Assembly: GCA_946807835.1 (NCBI GenBank) | Contig: OX327684.1 | Location: forward strand, 36,516,501-36,580,500 | Origin: Ailanthus altissimus | Taxonomy: Eukaryota; Streptophyta; Magnoliopsida; Sapindales; Simaroubaceae | DNA: 64,000 nt | Reading direction: 5' to 3' | Part shown: positions 11,962-24,760 of the stretch, piece after piece | Layout: every line of letters begins with the position of its first letter | Numbering within the stretch: position 1 is the stretch's first letter | The notes under the pieces: model-generated | Databases searched by the model: none | What the model was told of the DNA's origin: nothing | Seen by the model: the letters and a program-made list of their open reading frames with translations, nothing else | Made by a program: the position numbers and the translations under genes

Positions 11962-14900
11962 CTAAAAGAACTCGAAGTCTAGATAGTTACCTCCAGACTT
12001 CATCGTGTCTGTTCCTACCATCCTTTTACTGCTGCTGCTGCTAACACCAACAGGATCAACTGCCCCAAATTTTCCCGGAAGCTCAGGTTCCATTGGTCTT
12101 GGCACCTCCGGTGGTGTACTGCACCGTATTAGAGCCCAATTCACACCTTCAAAGAAGGGGTGCTGCTTGATCTCAGTTGCACCCCTCTTCACCCCTAACC
12201 GGTGTTGTGGCTCCTTCACTAGCAAACCCCGTATCAAATCACGACCTGCATAGCTGGTTGCCGGTGAGTCTGGGAATCTGAGTTGCTGCCCCACCACATT
12301 GAACAATGTAGCACGGTTTCCGGATCCTTTGAATGGAGTTTTTCCATACAGTAGTTCATGCAAGAAAATACCAAACGTCCACCAATCAACTGCACTACCA
12401 TGGCCCTCTCCCTTAATAATTTCAGGGGCTAGATACTCATGGGTTCCAACAAAGGACATGGACCGGGCTGCAGTAGGCTCTGCTACAAGCTCTGGAAGTG
12501 TACTATATGGCAATCCAAGCTCCGATCGAGGTTTTTGGTTTTTCTTCTTGCTCTTCTGAGGGAATAGTCGAGGAATAAAGCAGGCGGGCTGTATGCATAC
12601 AGATGTGGGCTCAATACAGGTAGGCTGAACACAAAATGCACCCCCAGTAGCCCGTTTTGAAGGATCAGAATTCATTGATGAGGTCTTTATCAAGGTTGGG
12701 GAAACTGCACATCTTAAAGAAAGGTCAAAGTCTGAGAGCATTATGTGGCCATCGTCACGAACCAGAACATTTTCAGGTTTCAAGTCCCTGTAGACAACAC
12801 CAAGCATGTGGAGATACTCGAGTGCCAACAATACCTCTGCAGCATAAAATCTGCGAGAAGGAAAGACAATAATCTATAACTTGTCTGATAACAATTGTCT
12901 CAACTTGAGTAAAAACTTCTTTTAAGACACGGAAATGATAACACAACATGTCAAGCCAGCTACCAAGAAATGCAGATAAAGTGGGTACATCTCAAACATG
13001 AGAAATATCATTTAACCTTGAATAGTTAAACCTCCAAGTTTATTTAACAAACATAGCTACAAAATCATGGGGGATGTAGGATGCCCAACCTAGAATTGTA
13101 TGAAGTTGAGTTTAATAAAGCACAGGGCAATCTACATTTTGTTTTAGAGAATGTATCCAGGTGAACTAGCACCATCTAATGTTAAAGATGACTAGAAAAA
13201 TGAGGAAGGACCATTAACCCTCAGAAACACAGAGACATTCCGAGCATCATCTGATAGTCCTCGGGCAGTGAACAAATTCTGCTGGCAAACTACAAGAGCA
13301 ACACTATCAGAGATGAAAGTACCTTGGACTCAAAAGGTAAAAGTGGATTCCAGAAGCACTGTCATCCTATAAAGTGGAAACATGAAACATCAGATGTCTA
13401 TGGGGTCAAGATTGAGAATAACAAAATCATGGAAGAAAGAGGATTTTCCTATAGTGAGCACACTATGGTGTTTGTAGTTTTGTCCATCTCCCATAGGCAC
13501 TCCTAATCATACTCATGAAACTCAAGACATCCTAAATCAAGAGAGAAACAGAAAGGGAATAATAGCTAGCACTAATGACACTTGTCTTTGTTTACCATAT
13601 GCGCCGGGGTACAGTAACCAACATATAATAGTATGAGCATTGCAAGGTTATCTGATTTTCTCCTAAGAACTTTTTCTAGTCACTATATGATGCTTAACTC
13701 CAATCGAAATATGATTAGAAAATAATCCAAATATGATTTAGAAAATAATCAAATAATCCATTAACTCCCATTGAGTGAAAAATCAAGTGGGAAAAAATGA
13801 ACATCATGCAACATATTAACAAATGAATGATTGCAAGATTTTGGGGTAAAGTATACACATGAAACTCGTAAACAAGCATCAGTTGGTGCCAGTAGAAATA
13901 CCGGAGACAACCCTTTGTAACTGATAAAAACTAATTTATCAAGAACCATCAACATGGCAAGGCAACAAGAAATAGAACAAAGGTAAGGCCCTTATTATAT
14001 GCACCTATCTGAACACATAATAAGAAGGGGGGAAAAAGCTAAGAGAATGTTATTGAAAAATAAATCATACCGTGCAGCATACTCGGAGAAATGTTTTCCA
14101 GGTTGCCTTTGCCTTAAGGTGTGTAAATCACCCCCTGGACAATATTCCATGACCAAACAAGAGAACCTGTCAGTCTCAAAATGTGTGTACAAAGTTGGCA
14201 GAAATGGATGGTCCAACAACTGCAAAATCTCTCTTTCTGTCTGAGCCCTAGTCAACTTCTTCCTACTAGCAAGGGATGCCTTGTCCATTACTTTCATAGC
14301 AAAATAACAGCGCGTACCGCTCAGCTCTGAGAGATACACACTGCCAATGTCACCACAGCCAAGTCGTTTGAGTAATCTAAAATGACTCATGCCCAAGATT
14401 CCATCCCGTGCTCGGATGGCAAGAATAGCCTTCCACCTAGGATCGTTTCCTTTGTGAGGTTTATTAGCACTCCCAGTAATGTTGCTCCAATTACTATCAT
14501 CACTAAGGCCACTACTATCACTTGCTCGGCTAATACTAGTCTTTGCACTCTCAAGTGAGTCACCTCTAACACTCCCTTTTGTGCTCTCAAAGTTCCTCTC
14601 CACACTAAGCATGCCATCACTTGTAATTGCATCACTTTGATATGTACTAGCACAACTATTCACAATGCTCATAGCAGTGACAACACCAGTACTGTCAATG
14701 CTACTATGTGGACTTACATTGCCACTTGGAGGCAAAGAAGCATCCCACACACATTCTTTCTCCTCGGAATCTGGTGGAAGGTGCGTGTTCTCTGTGTTTT
14801 GTGATGCACGAGCAACTGAAAATGGAGAAGACAAGGCACCTAATTCACTGGGTTCTTCAACCAAACTTTCCGCTGGAGAAAGAACAGCCAAGCTTGGTTT

Positions 14901-15356
14901 CTTTACAGGAACCCTGATTGAAAGATCTTCTAGGAATGGTCCCTTCACTGACAAGCTCTTCATCAGGCACGTGGCATCAGATTTGTTTTGACTGATTGGT
15001 ACATACACTGTTTTCATTAGATCTGTATCAATAGGTTCTGCAGGATGACTAACCCCAGAGAAAGAACTAGGGCCAGCATCCTCAAACAAATCATCACTGC
15101 CCTTGAATGTCAAATTATCAGCAGTAAGCGCCTCTCTTTCAGGCATATAATCTTTTCCCTTCCATGTCCTTACAGATGCAAAAGACTCTGAAACTTTGAA
15201 CTCTCTCACATTATTCAATCGAACCACTTCTTCTCTCACCAAACCTCTATGCACATTTGATACCTGGCCTACTTCTAAGGTGGTGTCTGAACTCAATACC
15301 TGGACTCCGACATTCAATTTTCGAGGAAATTGCTTCAATTCTGGAGCCTTTTCCAT
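11962..15356 (-). CDS. D6PKL: D6PK-like AGC VIII serine/threonine protein kinase
   Basis: Two coding exons, 15,356-14,071 and 12,850-11,962, are joined across a 1.2-kb intron with GT-AG ends. The join gives 724 residues. Residues 1-320 are a low-complexity, Ser-rich N-terminal region. The kinase domain follows: glycine loop LGCGDIG (about 332-338), AMK lysine (355), REIL glutamate (376), YRDLKPEN (449-456), and DFD instead of DFG (469-471). An insert of about 80 residues carries the paired-Cys stretch CVQPTCIEP and a KSKKKNQK basic patch. Next come [10 protein letters not shown] (activation-loop serine, PDK1-type site) and APE (570-572). The end DFEFF is the hydrophobic PIF-type tail. DFD, the insert and the tail define plant AGC VIII kinases, and the ISRASDSSG...DPRW stretch fits the D6PK/D6PKL branch. 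Those kinases sit at the plasma membrane and phosphorylate PIN auxin efflux carriers; this function is inferred from family. The long N-terminus exceeds D6PK itself and resembles the longer paralogues. Confidence 0.93.
12851..14070 (-). other. Kinase-domain intron of the D6PK-like gene
   Basis: On the minus strand the donor is at 14,070 (CACG|GTATG) and the acceptor at 12,851 (CTCGCAG|ATTTTATG). The intron splits an arginine codon just before [15 protein letters not shown] single intron at this point of the catalytic domain is usual in this kinase group. The short open frames inside (13,324, 13,761) are incidental. Confidence 0.85.
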
Positions 15357-15374
15357 GCTTGATGGTCGTATTAT

Positions 15375-15380
15375 TTACAT
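15375..15380 (-). promoter_or_regulatory. Minimal AUG-UAA upstream ORF in the kinase 5' UTR
   Basis: The minus strand reads ATGTAA beginning 24 nt upstream of the main ATG (15,354-15,356), inside the exon segment that follows the 5' UTR acceptor near 15,402. It is a start codon directly followed by a stop. Such AUG-UAA elements are known in plants to stall ribosomes and to lower translation or mRNA stability (boron-dependent in NIP5;1). Any effect here is inference. Confidence 0.6.
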
Positions 15381-15402
15381 GGAATAATCTGTCAGCAAAA
15401 CA

Positions 15403-16423
15403 ACCCTGCAAACAGGAATGAGATTTGAGTTTTAAGACTACTTTAATTCCCTGGTTAGATCCTCACTAATTAAAAATAAAGAGCTTAGATACCATTTCCT
15501 CAATTAGAGAAGTCATTCTATACAACCATCATTCTCAATCAATGAGACACAAACAGATATGAAAGATTACACTATAAATCAAATCACATATGTACACACA
15601 TACTTAGATAAGGAAAAGAAATCATAAAACAATAACAACAACAAAGCTCAAACAATTATTTTCTCATGTTGGGTCAATTTCCCAGATCATTATAAATATG
15701 ATCTAACTGGCATAGAAAGCAACTTAGTCTCAATTGACTACATATATTTCATATTCATGCTCTTAATTAGGTCCAAAACAAAATTTATTGATTGTGTCTC
15801 CGTATATTTTCTTGCATCAATTGGAATGTAAAAGAACTTGAAAAATCTATCAAAAATGGGCAGTTCATAGAAAGAACAATGAATTTTTGAATGTTATTAA
15901 GCTTGTAATATCAGATATAAACCCAAAATGCTCACTAACCTTTCACTATAAGAGCTACAAAACCATTTGAGTATAAAACCCTAATTTGAGTAAATGCTCA
16001 GAAAGCTCACCAGATCAAGCAAATGACATTTAAATTCTTAACTTCTCCAACAATCAAGTAATAAACAAAATGGGTTATCAAGTCAAAATTCCGCTTAGGA
16101 AAATCAATTAATTAATTATTATTATTATTATTAATAAAGCGGCAAAAGAGCAGAATTTCAAAAAAGCGAAAATGCGAAATTCCTTGTGTTTTGTCTATTC
16201 TCATTGAAGCACATTCCCAGCATACACACTTGAATTGTACGCAAAACCCTTCAAACCAAAAAGAACAAAACAAGGAGAATCTGAAAAGTTCAAAGTCAGT
16301 ACAAAGATTGATCTCGAAATCACAAAAAAGCAAAATTACAAAGAAAAAATAAAACAGAATATTCATTTCACACAAGCAGAGAAACTAGAAAATAAAATTT
16401 AACCCAAAAAGAAAAACACGCAC
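15403..16423 (-). other. Probable 5' UTR intron of the D6PK-like gene
   Basis: The minus strand has a donor-like CCCG|GTGCGTG at 16,423 and an acceptor-like TTTGCAG|GGTT at 15,403. Between them lies about 1 kb of AT-rich sequence typical of plant introns, including a (TTA)n run near 16,115-16,133. A leader intron separating a GA-rich first exon from the coding exon is common in this gene family. The exact splice sites are a prediction; an alternative acceptor exists at about 15,387. Confidence 0.55.
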
Positions 16424-16790
16424 CGGGTGAATGAAATAATAAGAATCTGTACGGACAAAGAACCGCGAGTTAGTTTGTTCAAGAATCAAGCAAGCATTTC
16501 AGTTAGGGGGGTTTCTCTGCAGCCGAAACCTTACCCTCTCTCTTTCTCTTTCTCTTTCTCTCTAAACTTCCCTTCCAAATCCTCTCACTAAAAACATTGA
16601 AATGTAAAAAAGTGAAAATTAATTGATTTGCAGAGCTCGAGCTCCCTTCTTTTCTTTTTCTCTCTCTAGACTGTGAGGAAGTCTCCTCTGCAACTAAAGC
16701 TTCGCTGTAGCTTTTGCTTTTTTTGGGGGGGGGGGTGGTGGGGTGCTGTTTGTAGTTTGCTTTGTATGGGCAGTGCACTTTAGTTGGGAG
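16424..16790 (-). other. Probable first (untranslated) exon with GA-rich tract
   Basis: Upstream of the predicted leader intron, the minus strand is rich in GAGAAAGAGA (16,530-16,565) and AGAGAGAAAAAG (16,650-16,670), with a run of C (G on the plus strand, 16,725-16,735). GA/CT tracts at the transcription start region are frequent in plant promoters and leaders. The open frame across it is not conserved protein. Confidence 0.45.
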
Positions 16791-18660
16791 TGCGAAAGAG
16801 AGAGAGAAGGTAGGTGATGTGTATTTGTGGTGAAGTCGGTGGGTCCCATGTGGCCCACATCTGTTTCTTCTTTAAGCTACACTTTTTTTAAAACGTGGGC
16901 CCGGGCGCTCCCCCTCCCTATCCCCGTTATGTTGTCATAATCGTGATCTCGGTAATATATCGGGTTCGGATTCTATCCGAATGATGGATTGAATTGCATT
17001 TAATTAACCAACCGCAGTTATGGCGCGTGTAACTTTTAGTACCACACTTTCTGTGCTATAAATATAATTGAGTCCTCCTAATCTTTAGCATTTAATTCAT
17101 AATTTAATCTGTGGGCTAATTAAGTTGTGCCTTCGTCTCTGATCTCTAGTCTATGTACTTGAATAAAATGAATGGTAATGATAAATCTATTAAGTAAATA
17201 AATGTAATTTAGATTTCACATCATCATTGTAATTATTCTTAAAGATTGCAGATTTTAAAATATTTTATTTAGTAATCCAGTCATAAATTATTCTCAGTTT
17301 TGTAATTCATTCATTTTGATATTTTTTAATCAATTTTCTAAAAAAGAACACAAAACTTTGGACTACAAAATTTTTAAAATATCCTGCATATTCGTAATAA
17401 AAAAAGAAAAAAAAACGAATGAACGAACGAATGATAACCTAAATGCTCAGAAGCAAATTTCTCAAATGCTTAATGATTATGACATAGAAAGTGTCCTCGC
17501 GCTCGACACGGGAGCGTTTAAGGGGCGGCTTCTCAATTAGAAGAAGGAATGAGATATAGGCAAAAAAAAAATTCAATGTAAAACAGATTGAGGAGAAATT
17601 TTTGACCAGAGAAAGCTAAAAAAAAAAACCTATAATTAGCATATGAGATTGGTATTATTCGTTTTCGCGCAGGACCCAGTTCCCACTCTGCATAGAAAAG
17701 ATTCCGGAGAGATGAAGGTCCAGTCCGATTATGAACAGTGCATTTCATCATGGAAAGTTTATGCTTTACCTAATAATTTTAAAAAAACGACGTGTTGTTG
17801 TGGTGACAACACTCTAGCGCTTGGAGAGATCGCAGGAAATGCGTCAAAATTTTGGACATTCAAGAAAAGGACGCGTGCGCGTGCATGGTCAATCAGTGTC
17901 TTTGCTTGCAGTGCATGGCAGTCAATAATGGACAAAATGTTAGGCATGGCTTTGGGATTTAGTTTAGAACCAATAAGCAAATGGGCCAAATCAGTGAAAA
18001 GTCAGCTTCTTCTCTGTTCTTGTTCAAGTGGTTGTCGCTTAAGACAATATTTACCCCGTCACTACTACGTTGTTTCTCTTACCTTTTATATGTTGGTACT
18101 ATTACAAGCTCAAGAAGATAATTAATCAAAAGAATATTTCCTTTTTTTTAAAATCCGAAGAAGAGGGACAATTAATTTTGGTGGTGATGTGGGAAGATAG
18201 TGGATGGATAACGTGGATCATGATTGAGAAACTTTATGAGTTGATGGTCACGATGAGTTGGTGAAGTCAAGTTGTCATGTGAGTCTCAAATCCCATTAAA
18301 GGTATGTAAGTTAGTGATTAAAATGATTAGTTCAATATTTTACCATTCAAGTGCTAAAAGACGCATACCCACACCACATTTCCGAAAAAGAAGTGTTTTG
18401 TAATCTTTTGTGGGCCTTAGGGCTGTAGTTGGTTCCCTTGCTTTTTGAAAAGAGGAAAATAGAGGTTTGAAAGAGTGGGCTTTGAGTATTGGAATTAGGA
18501 AAAGGGAGGCAATTCAAAGGTGGGATCTTTCATGATTCCTTTCTCACTTAAGTTTTGTCCACTATAAGCTTTTTCGGTGGCTATTCTTGGCTATTACCTG
18601 TAAATCCTGCATCAAATGAGGTTCATAGATGTAACTTCATTCTGGTCTCCTTGATATGCG
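16791..18660. other. Intergenic; one unrecognised 160-residue frame
   Basis: No known domain is found. A plus-strand frame at 17,643-18,125 opens with ATG and is Cys- and Lys-containing but matches nothing I know, and a frame on the other strand overlaps it. A short arm 17,870-17,885 is GC-rich (GACGCGTGCGCGTGC). I do not call a gene here. Confidence 0.5.
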
Positions 18661-18661
18661 A

Positions 18662-18701
<40 letters not shown>

Positions 18702-18702
18702 G
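18662..18702. repeat. (TG)n(AG)n compound microsatellite
   Basis: About twelve TG units pass directly into about eight AG units. It is a perfect compound dinucleotide repeat, likely length-variable. Confidence 0.95.
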
Positions 18703-18719
18703 TATTTTACTAATTAGTA

Positions 18720-19680
18720 GTGATTTTTTATGATCTAATATGAAAAAAATTTAAAAATAGTTCTAAAATTTTATAAATATATTTTTTAACTATATTTTAA
18801 TTTTTTTATTTTTTATTAACTAAATAATAAATAAATATATTTGTCCTCGTATGCATAATATAATATAATATTAAAGAAAATATTTAAATCCAAATTTAAC
18901 AAATGCAAATTTGATTTGAGCCAATTTATCTTCAAAAACACAATTCAATATTCATAATTTAAAATAAATACGTTTAAAGTTAATAAACATCTTATTTCAA
19001 GTAAGAAATATTTATTTTGTATTATGTATTTTTTAACGTATATATTTAAAATATTAGATTTGTTAGAAGTTGTGATTATTTTAAATTGAATACATATAAA
19101 GATACAAATATAATATATAATTATAAAATTTATAAGAGAATTGAGGTTAAATGAGATAAAAAAGTAATAATGGAAAAAATTAGAAAAAAATTAGAGTTAC
19201 ATTGCGAGGTGACTATACCTAAGATGCGATTGTTGGCTTCTCGACTATCGTATTTCGAGACTGAGATGCCAAGTCGAGATGCGGTGGTGGCATAAGATGC
19301 GATGGTTGAGATGTCAACAGTCGCATTTGTGCGTGTCTCGACGCAGCTATCTGTGCGCTCGCTTGTTTTCGTGTCTCGGGCATTGTAATTTCACATAATT
19401 ATTTTGAATTATAATTTTAAAATTTTAAAATTTTTTTTTTCAAGTCCCGTGGAGTATGATACAATTGTTATTTGTTTCAAAGGAAAGTGTTAGAGTTCTA
19501 ATAATGGAGAAGAGAGTTACATTGATTATAATAACTTTTGAATTTTGGTTTTGGAAGATATTAAATTTAAAGATCTTTTGAATGTTGTGTGTTTTGCCAT
19601 TGGAGTTAACAATCTGTAGTATAAGGTGACTTTGAAAATTAACATTGATGCAACGAGGTATAAGTTAAAATCTATTGAGA
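18720..19680. other. AT-rich flank with a GC-rich island (19,203-19,385)
   Basis: The island is about 180 bp with repeated GAGATGCGAT/GGTGG and CTCGACG motifs in otherwise very AT-rich DNA. It lies just upstream of a MULE fragment. Similar islands recur at 39,345-39,455, 53,630-53,735 and 56,745-56,850. Confidence 0.5.
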
Positions 19681-19689
19681 TTAAAAATG

Positions 19690-20275
19690 ATAATGATATT
19701 CAATTCTTTTTTTAGGGAGGGGGGCAACAGAAGATTGTATTGTCATTTATGTGTAATAGTAGATTTTAGAGCTCATAGTTATAAAGAGGATGCACAGTCC
19801 CCCAGTCAAAACCTACCACTCATTTATACTCATTATGTCAGCCAACGGTTACAACCAAGTGAGTCATACAACCTCGACAATACCAACATTGATTCCCTTA
19901 AATACGATAGATGACTATCATTATTTTCCCCTTTAACATACAATAAAATACCCAACTTATTCACACTTAGATAATGATGATGTTTAAAATGTTGGTAATG
20001 TGAAAGAGGATTGTGATGGTGTTAGAAATATTGGTCATGTGGAAGAATATGTCATTTTGGATGATTTATTGGAAGGTGGACGCTGTTATATTTCAATAAG
20101 CTTTCTAAATGTTGAGAATAGAAATTAAGATTATTGTTAAGTCGAAAATCCATTTGCATTTATGTCTCCAATATCACAATCGAACTTAAGAATATCCGAT
20201 AGGGTCTCACGTAGTAAAATTGAGAATGTATTTGCAAGAAAGCTATTTAATAATAAAGGCGAACTTCACCATACT
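19690..20275 (+). mobile_element. MULE-type transposase N-terminal fragment (dead)
   Basis: The frame after 19,720 reads GNRRLYCHLCVIVDFRAHSYKEDAQSPSQN in outline. It aligns with the minus-strand frame at 56,400-55,879 (ANRRSFCSLYVTVDSR...YKEDAQ). Further matches follow across stops: HVEEYVILDDLLEGG (about 20,035-20,080) and an FARKLFNN-like ending (about 20,232-20,260). The second copy is followed by transposase motifs, so this is an isolated N-terminal piece of the same Mutator-like family. It is inactive. Confidence 0.6.
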
Positions 20276-22698
20276 ATTAATATGCTAACACTTATGGGTA
20301 TTTGAAGCTTCAATCCAAACTTAATCAACCCTCTTAAAAATTTTATCTCATTCATTCTCTATTTTATGCATCAATGCAGCTTCAGTATAATCAAATCTCT
20401 TAACTATCTCCTTCTGTAATTACTCAAATTGGTGTATAACGTCATGGTGTATAGAAGTACTATGTTCAAACTATAAGAAAAATAATCATAGTTGATAATG
20501 TTTGCAATTATACTAATTTAGTTAATCACGTAAAAACGTAATATATTGTTGCTCCAAACATTAGAGGGTTTAACACTAGTGGGTCTGCCAATTCATGTCC
20601 ATCCTCCTCAACATCTATATCATTATCGGTAGGGTCAGTAAACCGGACAAAGTACCTATAGCTCTTGCTCTTACTTCATACAGAATCATGCATATTAGTA
20701 GGTTCTCAGCACAGCTCCCAATTTGAATGCTCAGATGTCTTACCATTCGTATGACATTTTTATTATTTTTTTGATATTTGTGTACTAATTTATGATGTAT
20801 CAAAAGAATTTAAAATTTTAAAATTAAGTTACACATATTATAAAATAAGATTTATATAATTATACATAAATTGATTAAAAACATACAAAATCCGTTCAAA
20901 GAATTATGTTCTCAACATTTTCAAATAATAGAGTCTTTTTAGTTTTCCAATTCAAAATATGAGAGAAGCGGTCATCGGATGTATACTAAAAACTTGATTG
21001 CAGACCGGAATAGTCTCGTAAATCTTTACTTAAAATAATTTCAAAAGACAAGTTATTATAAATAAAATAATTAATTAATTAAGATCATAATGTTGAATAC
21101 ACTAAAATTATTACGTACCAAAAATACATACGTAAATTCGTACACATTATAACTCTCAACCCCGCTCTTCATAAATTTATATTTTCTTATTTTGTCAAGC
21201 TTTAAGATTGTGGTATTTTTTAGTGAGTTATAAAATATGCTCAATGCAAAGTTGCCTCATGAATAATTATTAAACTCATAAAAGCCGTTCACTAAACATA
21301 TAACAAAATTTTAAATTTTAAAACGATGAACAAAATAATAAATTAAATTAAATTATTATTACTAAATGACAATCATACATATTGTATTAAATTAACTAAC
21401 AAATAATATTTAAGAAAACATACAATATTATTAAACTTATTAATTAATTAATTCACTTTTTAAATACATCTAATAACATTTTCAAATTAATAATTTTTAA
21501 TTTTTTTTAAATTATTAATTTTTTTAAATCATTGTGGATGTCACATGGCACCTTAAGGAAGCACCATCTGGAGCAAACAAAACAGCGTTGCGGATCTTAG
21601 ATTTGAAATGTAGAATCAAGATGCGCCCCGATTGCCATCTAGGTTCGAAAAAATCCCAAATAAAGTAATTTTTGCTTAATTGTAACTTTTTTTCTCATTA
21701 CTCTAGCCCATTTGTACATTTAATTTATCTATTTTATTTATTTCTAACTTAAAATGCAATCTTTAAATTATTTATAATAAATATAACAAAATTTTTAATT
21801 TTTTTAAAATTTATTAAGAATTGGCCATTTTTAAAATTTGAAGTAATGAATATATTGTGCAATTTAAAATTTATTAAAAGTTGGCCATTTTCAAAATTTG
21901 AAGTAATAAATATATGCAATACTTAATTTACACAATAACAACTTCTAAATTTTTGATCCAAAAAATTTGTTATTGAGAATTTTAAATTGAGAGTGCTTTT
22001 CGGGTGAAGAGAGAGTGTGGTTTTTTAAGAGTACAAGTGTCCGATTCTTATATTTTTGGCTACTAAAAAAAGTTCAAATTTAAATATAATTAAATAACTA
22101 TATTAATAAAATATGAGGGCTATTTTTAAAAATTTTACTATCATATATGCAATTCTGAATTCTCTAGAAGTCACCGTGTTTTGGGCGTTGGTAATATAGA
22201 TTCGCCTCTGTCTATAATTAATCATATTAGTTCAGATCCAGATTTTTCGAAGTGTCAAAATTGTTTCCAAATTTTTGAAACAGTAAAAGTTGACATTTTT
22301 TTTTTTGTGAGAGGAAGTAAAAAGACAAATTTGAATATGCTTGGGCTAGGCTATTATCGAATGTCAAACATTGTCGGTTGGCAAATTTCAGGCAATTTTC
22401 CATAGTGTCAGGCAATATCGGCTGGCAAAAACGTGTCTTGGGCTCTCTAAAAGACTTTTTGTCACGAGTATCAACCCTTTCTACTCGTGGAGAAAGCATA
22501 ACGCATCTGTATATTGGAATAGTGTTTGTGAATATCAGCCAAAGACATTAAACAAAAGTGTGAATTACATCAACCACATTTCTTACAATATCTACTGTAT
22601 TTATTGTCCAAGCCTAAGCCAAATTCATAAAAAGAAAACGAAAGCCTAGTTGCAATAATTATGCGGCGAAGATGACTAATTGTAGTAGCAATGTTACC
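20276..22698. other. AT-rich intergenic DNA; no gene
   Basis: Only long A/T runs and short frames without recognisable domains. It contains a 60-bp direct tandem duplication (listed separately). A more GC-rich patch at about 21,535-21,650 is unexplained. Confidence 0.5.
21805..21920. repeat. 60-bp tandem duplication
   Basis: The segment with TTGGCCATTTT and AAAATTTGAAGTAAT occurs twice in direct tandem with a period of 60 bp, differing at a few positions. Confidence 0.85.
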
Positions 22699-22703
22699 TT
22701 CTA

Positions 22704-24760
22704 TGTAATAACCAATATCCACAACTAATAAGAATAAATACTTATATATGTATAAATATACATATTTTATTTGTATGTGAGTGATATTTGATTTATGTAT
22801 TATTATTAGTAGTGTTTGTATAGGCTAAGGTCATACTATTAGCATTGAGTTTAATTGCAATACTTTAAATTTATTTTAGGGACCAAATTGTAATACTTTA
22901 AAAGTTTTGGGGGCAAATTCGTAAATATAAAAAATTAGCCTTTTAGTATAAAAATACACTTTTGAAATCCTAATTCACTCTTTTGGGTCGAGCTATCCCT
23001 TTTAGAGTGAGAAAAGAGAGAAAGAAAGGAGAGAGAAAGAAAAGAAGAAGAAGAAGAAGAAATTAGAATTTTGGATTTTAAGAGGTATATAACAACTATT
23101 TTTCAATTTATTGATGTTAATTAAGTTAATTCCCTTAAATTTTGATTCTGAAAATATGTATAATTGAGTATTTGATGTGTGTTTCGTATGATATTGTGAG
23201 AATTGATGATGATCTATGTAGATAGCTTGATAAATCATGATGAATTACAAAATTTCTACTTGATAGTCTTCTGATCCAGGAATTTTATAAATTGTTGTGA
23301 TTTAATTATGGTATTTAATTTTGAGTATATGGAATTAGACATGTTTAAGATTATCTGAGACTTTAAATCGATTGAAAATTGCAGAAATTGAATTTGTAGT
23401 AAATTTACCAAAATGACCCTAAAATTTTGGAAATTTCCTGTGTGAACAGTATGATACAGTGACAAATAATTTTTGACCTGCTGAATGATCTTTAAAAATT
23501 ACGAATTTATGGAATATGATAAGTTTATATGTCTAATATGATATACTTTAAATTGAGAATTTAGATCAATGTGGTTGAAGTGTTATGATTTTCTAAATGT
23601 ATCAGCTTATTGCAATATTTGATTAACATATTTTTTAAAGTTATAGAATAAAATAGTTTTAAAATACTTTTGGCAATGATTTTGAAGTAAAATATTTATC
23701 ATGGATTTTGTTATGTGTCAAGAGTATTTCGGTGGTATTTTTATAATTTTTTAATTGGTATATGATTTTATAAAATTAGGAGATTGAATATTGTTAAGTA
23801 AATATCTTGATCATGTCAGGTTAGTAGTTTGGATTCGATGATGTGTATGGAATGGATTGCGTAGGACTTTTAATATAATATTTATATATAAGAAGGATAT
23901 ATGAGTCAAGAATGATATATTCTGATTTTGGTGTAATTGAACATCATTTGAGGTATTAGAAAATTTTGTTAAGCGTAAGTGGTCAGAATGACAGGTTTTG
24001 AGAAACTAAGTATTTAGACCAATTTGATGTGATAAATGCATTGTGTATAATTTTGTAAACTATTTAAAGTATTTTGTGTGAATTGTGAGGTTTATGAAAG
24101 GATTAATTTCTATTGATAGGTTAAGGAGATTTAAGTCTTGTAGCTGAAAGTGCTAAGAGGTAAGTATACTAGACTTTTACTGAAATCACAATAAGCATAG
24201 TAATTGTCTATGTATGATTTTGTAAATGTATTTAGAAATATGTTTATGTTATGTCAAAGTGCATTTGCTATGAAATGTGAAAGACATAGGTTTATGAATG
24301 TGAGCATTGACATTGAGTATGGACATACATGTGTTTTTGAAAGTGAGCTTTCAAAAAGAAATGTGTTTAACAAAGAAAGCTTTGAAGTGTAATATGTCCA
24401 TGAGAAACATTTTGTGTTTTGAGGATGCTTGAACTCACTGTTGACTTAGTAAGCATCTTATGTGATTTGTGGAGCCTTTATGTGTGGCATTTCTTTCGGA
24501 ATTGGTATATATTATGTGTTCCGTATGTAGAGAGGATCCTATTGGTACCTAACGGAATATTGAGTCATCAAATTCGTGTGGTGGCGTATTGGTGCATGTG
24601 AGAGGACTCACCGATGATCAGGGTGAGGGTTTGGCTCTTACCTTCGGGCTTAAGCATTATATATGTGTAATTTAAACCTCACTTGTACTATTCCTCTCAT
24701 ACGGTATGTCACCTACGAGTGACATTTGGCTCATTATGTGATGTGTAAGTCCTACTAAGT
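22704..24760 (+). mobile_element. Solo LTR (family 2), left part, TSD TTCTA
   Basis: The block starts TGTAATAACC and matches, in opposite orientation, the LTRs at 24,761-28,098 and 31,855-34,705. It is cut at 24,760 by the nested element and resumes at 34,711. The flanks carry a perfect 5-bp duplication, TTCTA, at 22,699-22,703 and 35,455-35,459, which proves that the two halves were one LTR (about 2.8 kb) with no internal region. A GA-rich tract lies at 23,005-23,065. Confidence 0.88.

Noticed and set aside
12005..12253. Plus-strand frames over the kinase gene (also 12,299, 12,657, 14,665)
   Set aside because: Antisense shadows of conserved kinase exons.
16503..16778. Frame of 91 codons upstream of the kinase
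   Set aside because: Low-complexity Lys/Arg/Glu from a GA-rich leader; not protein coding.
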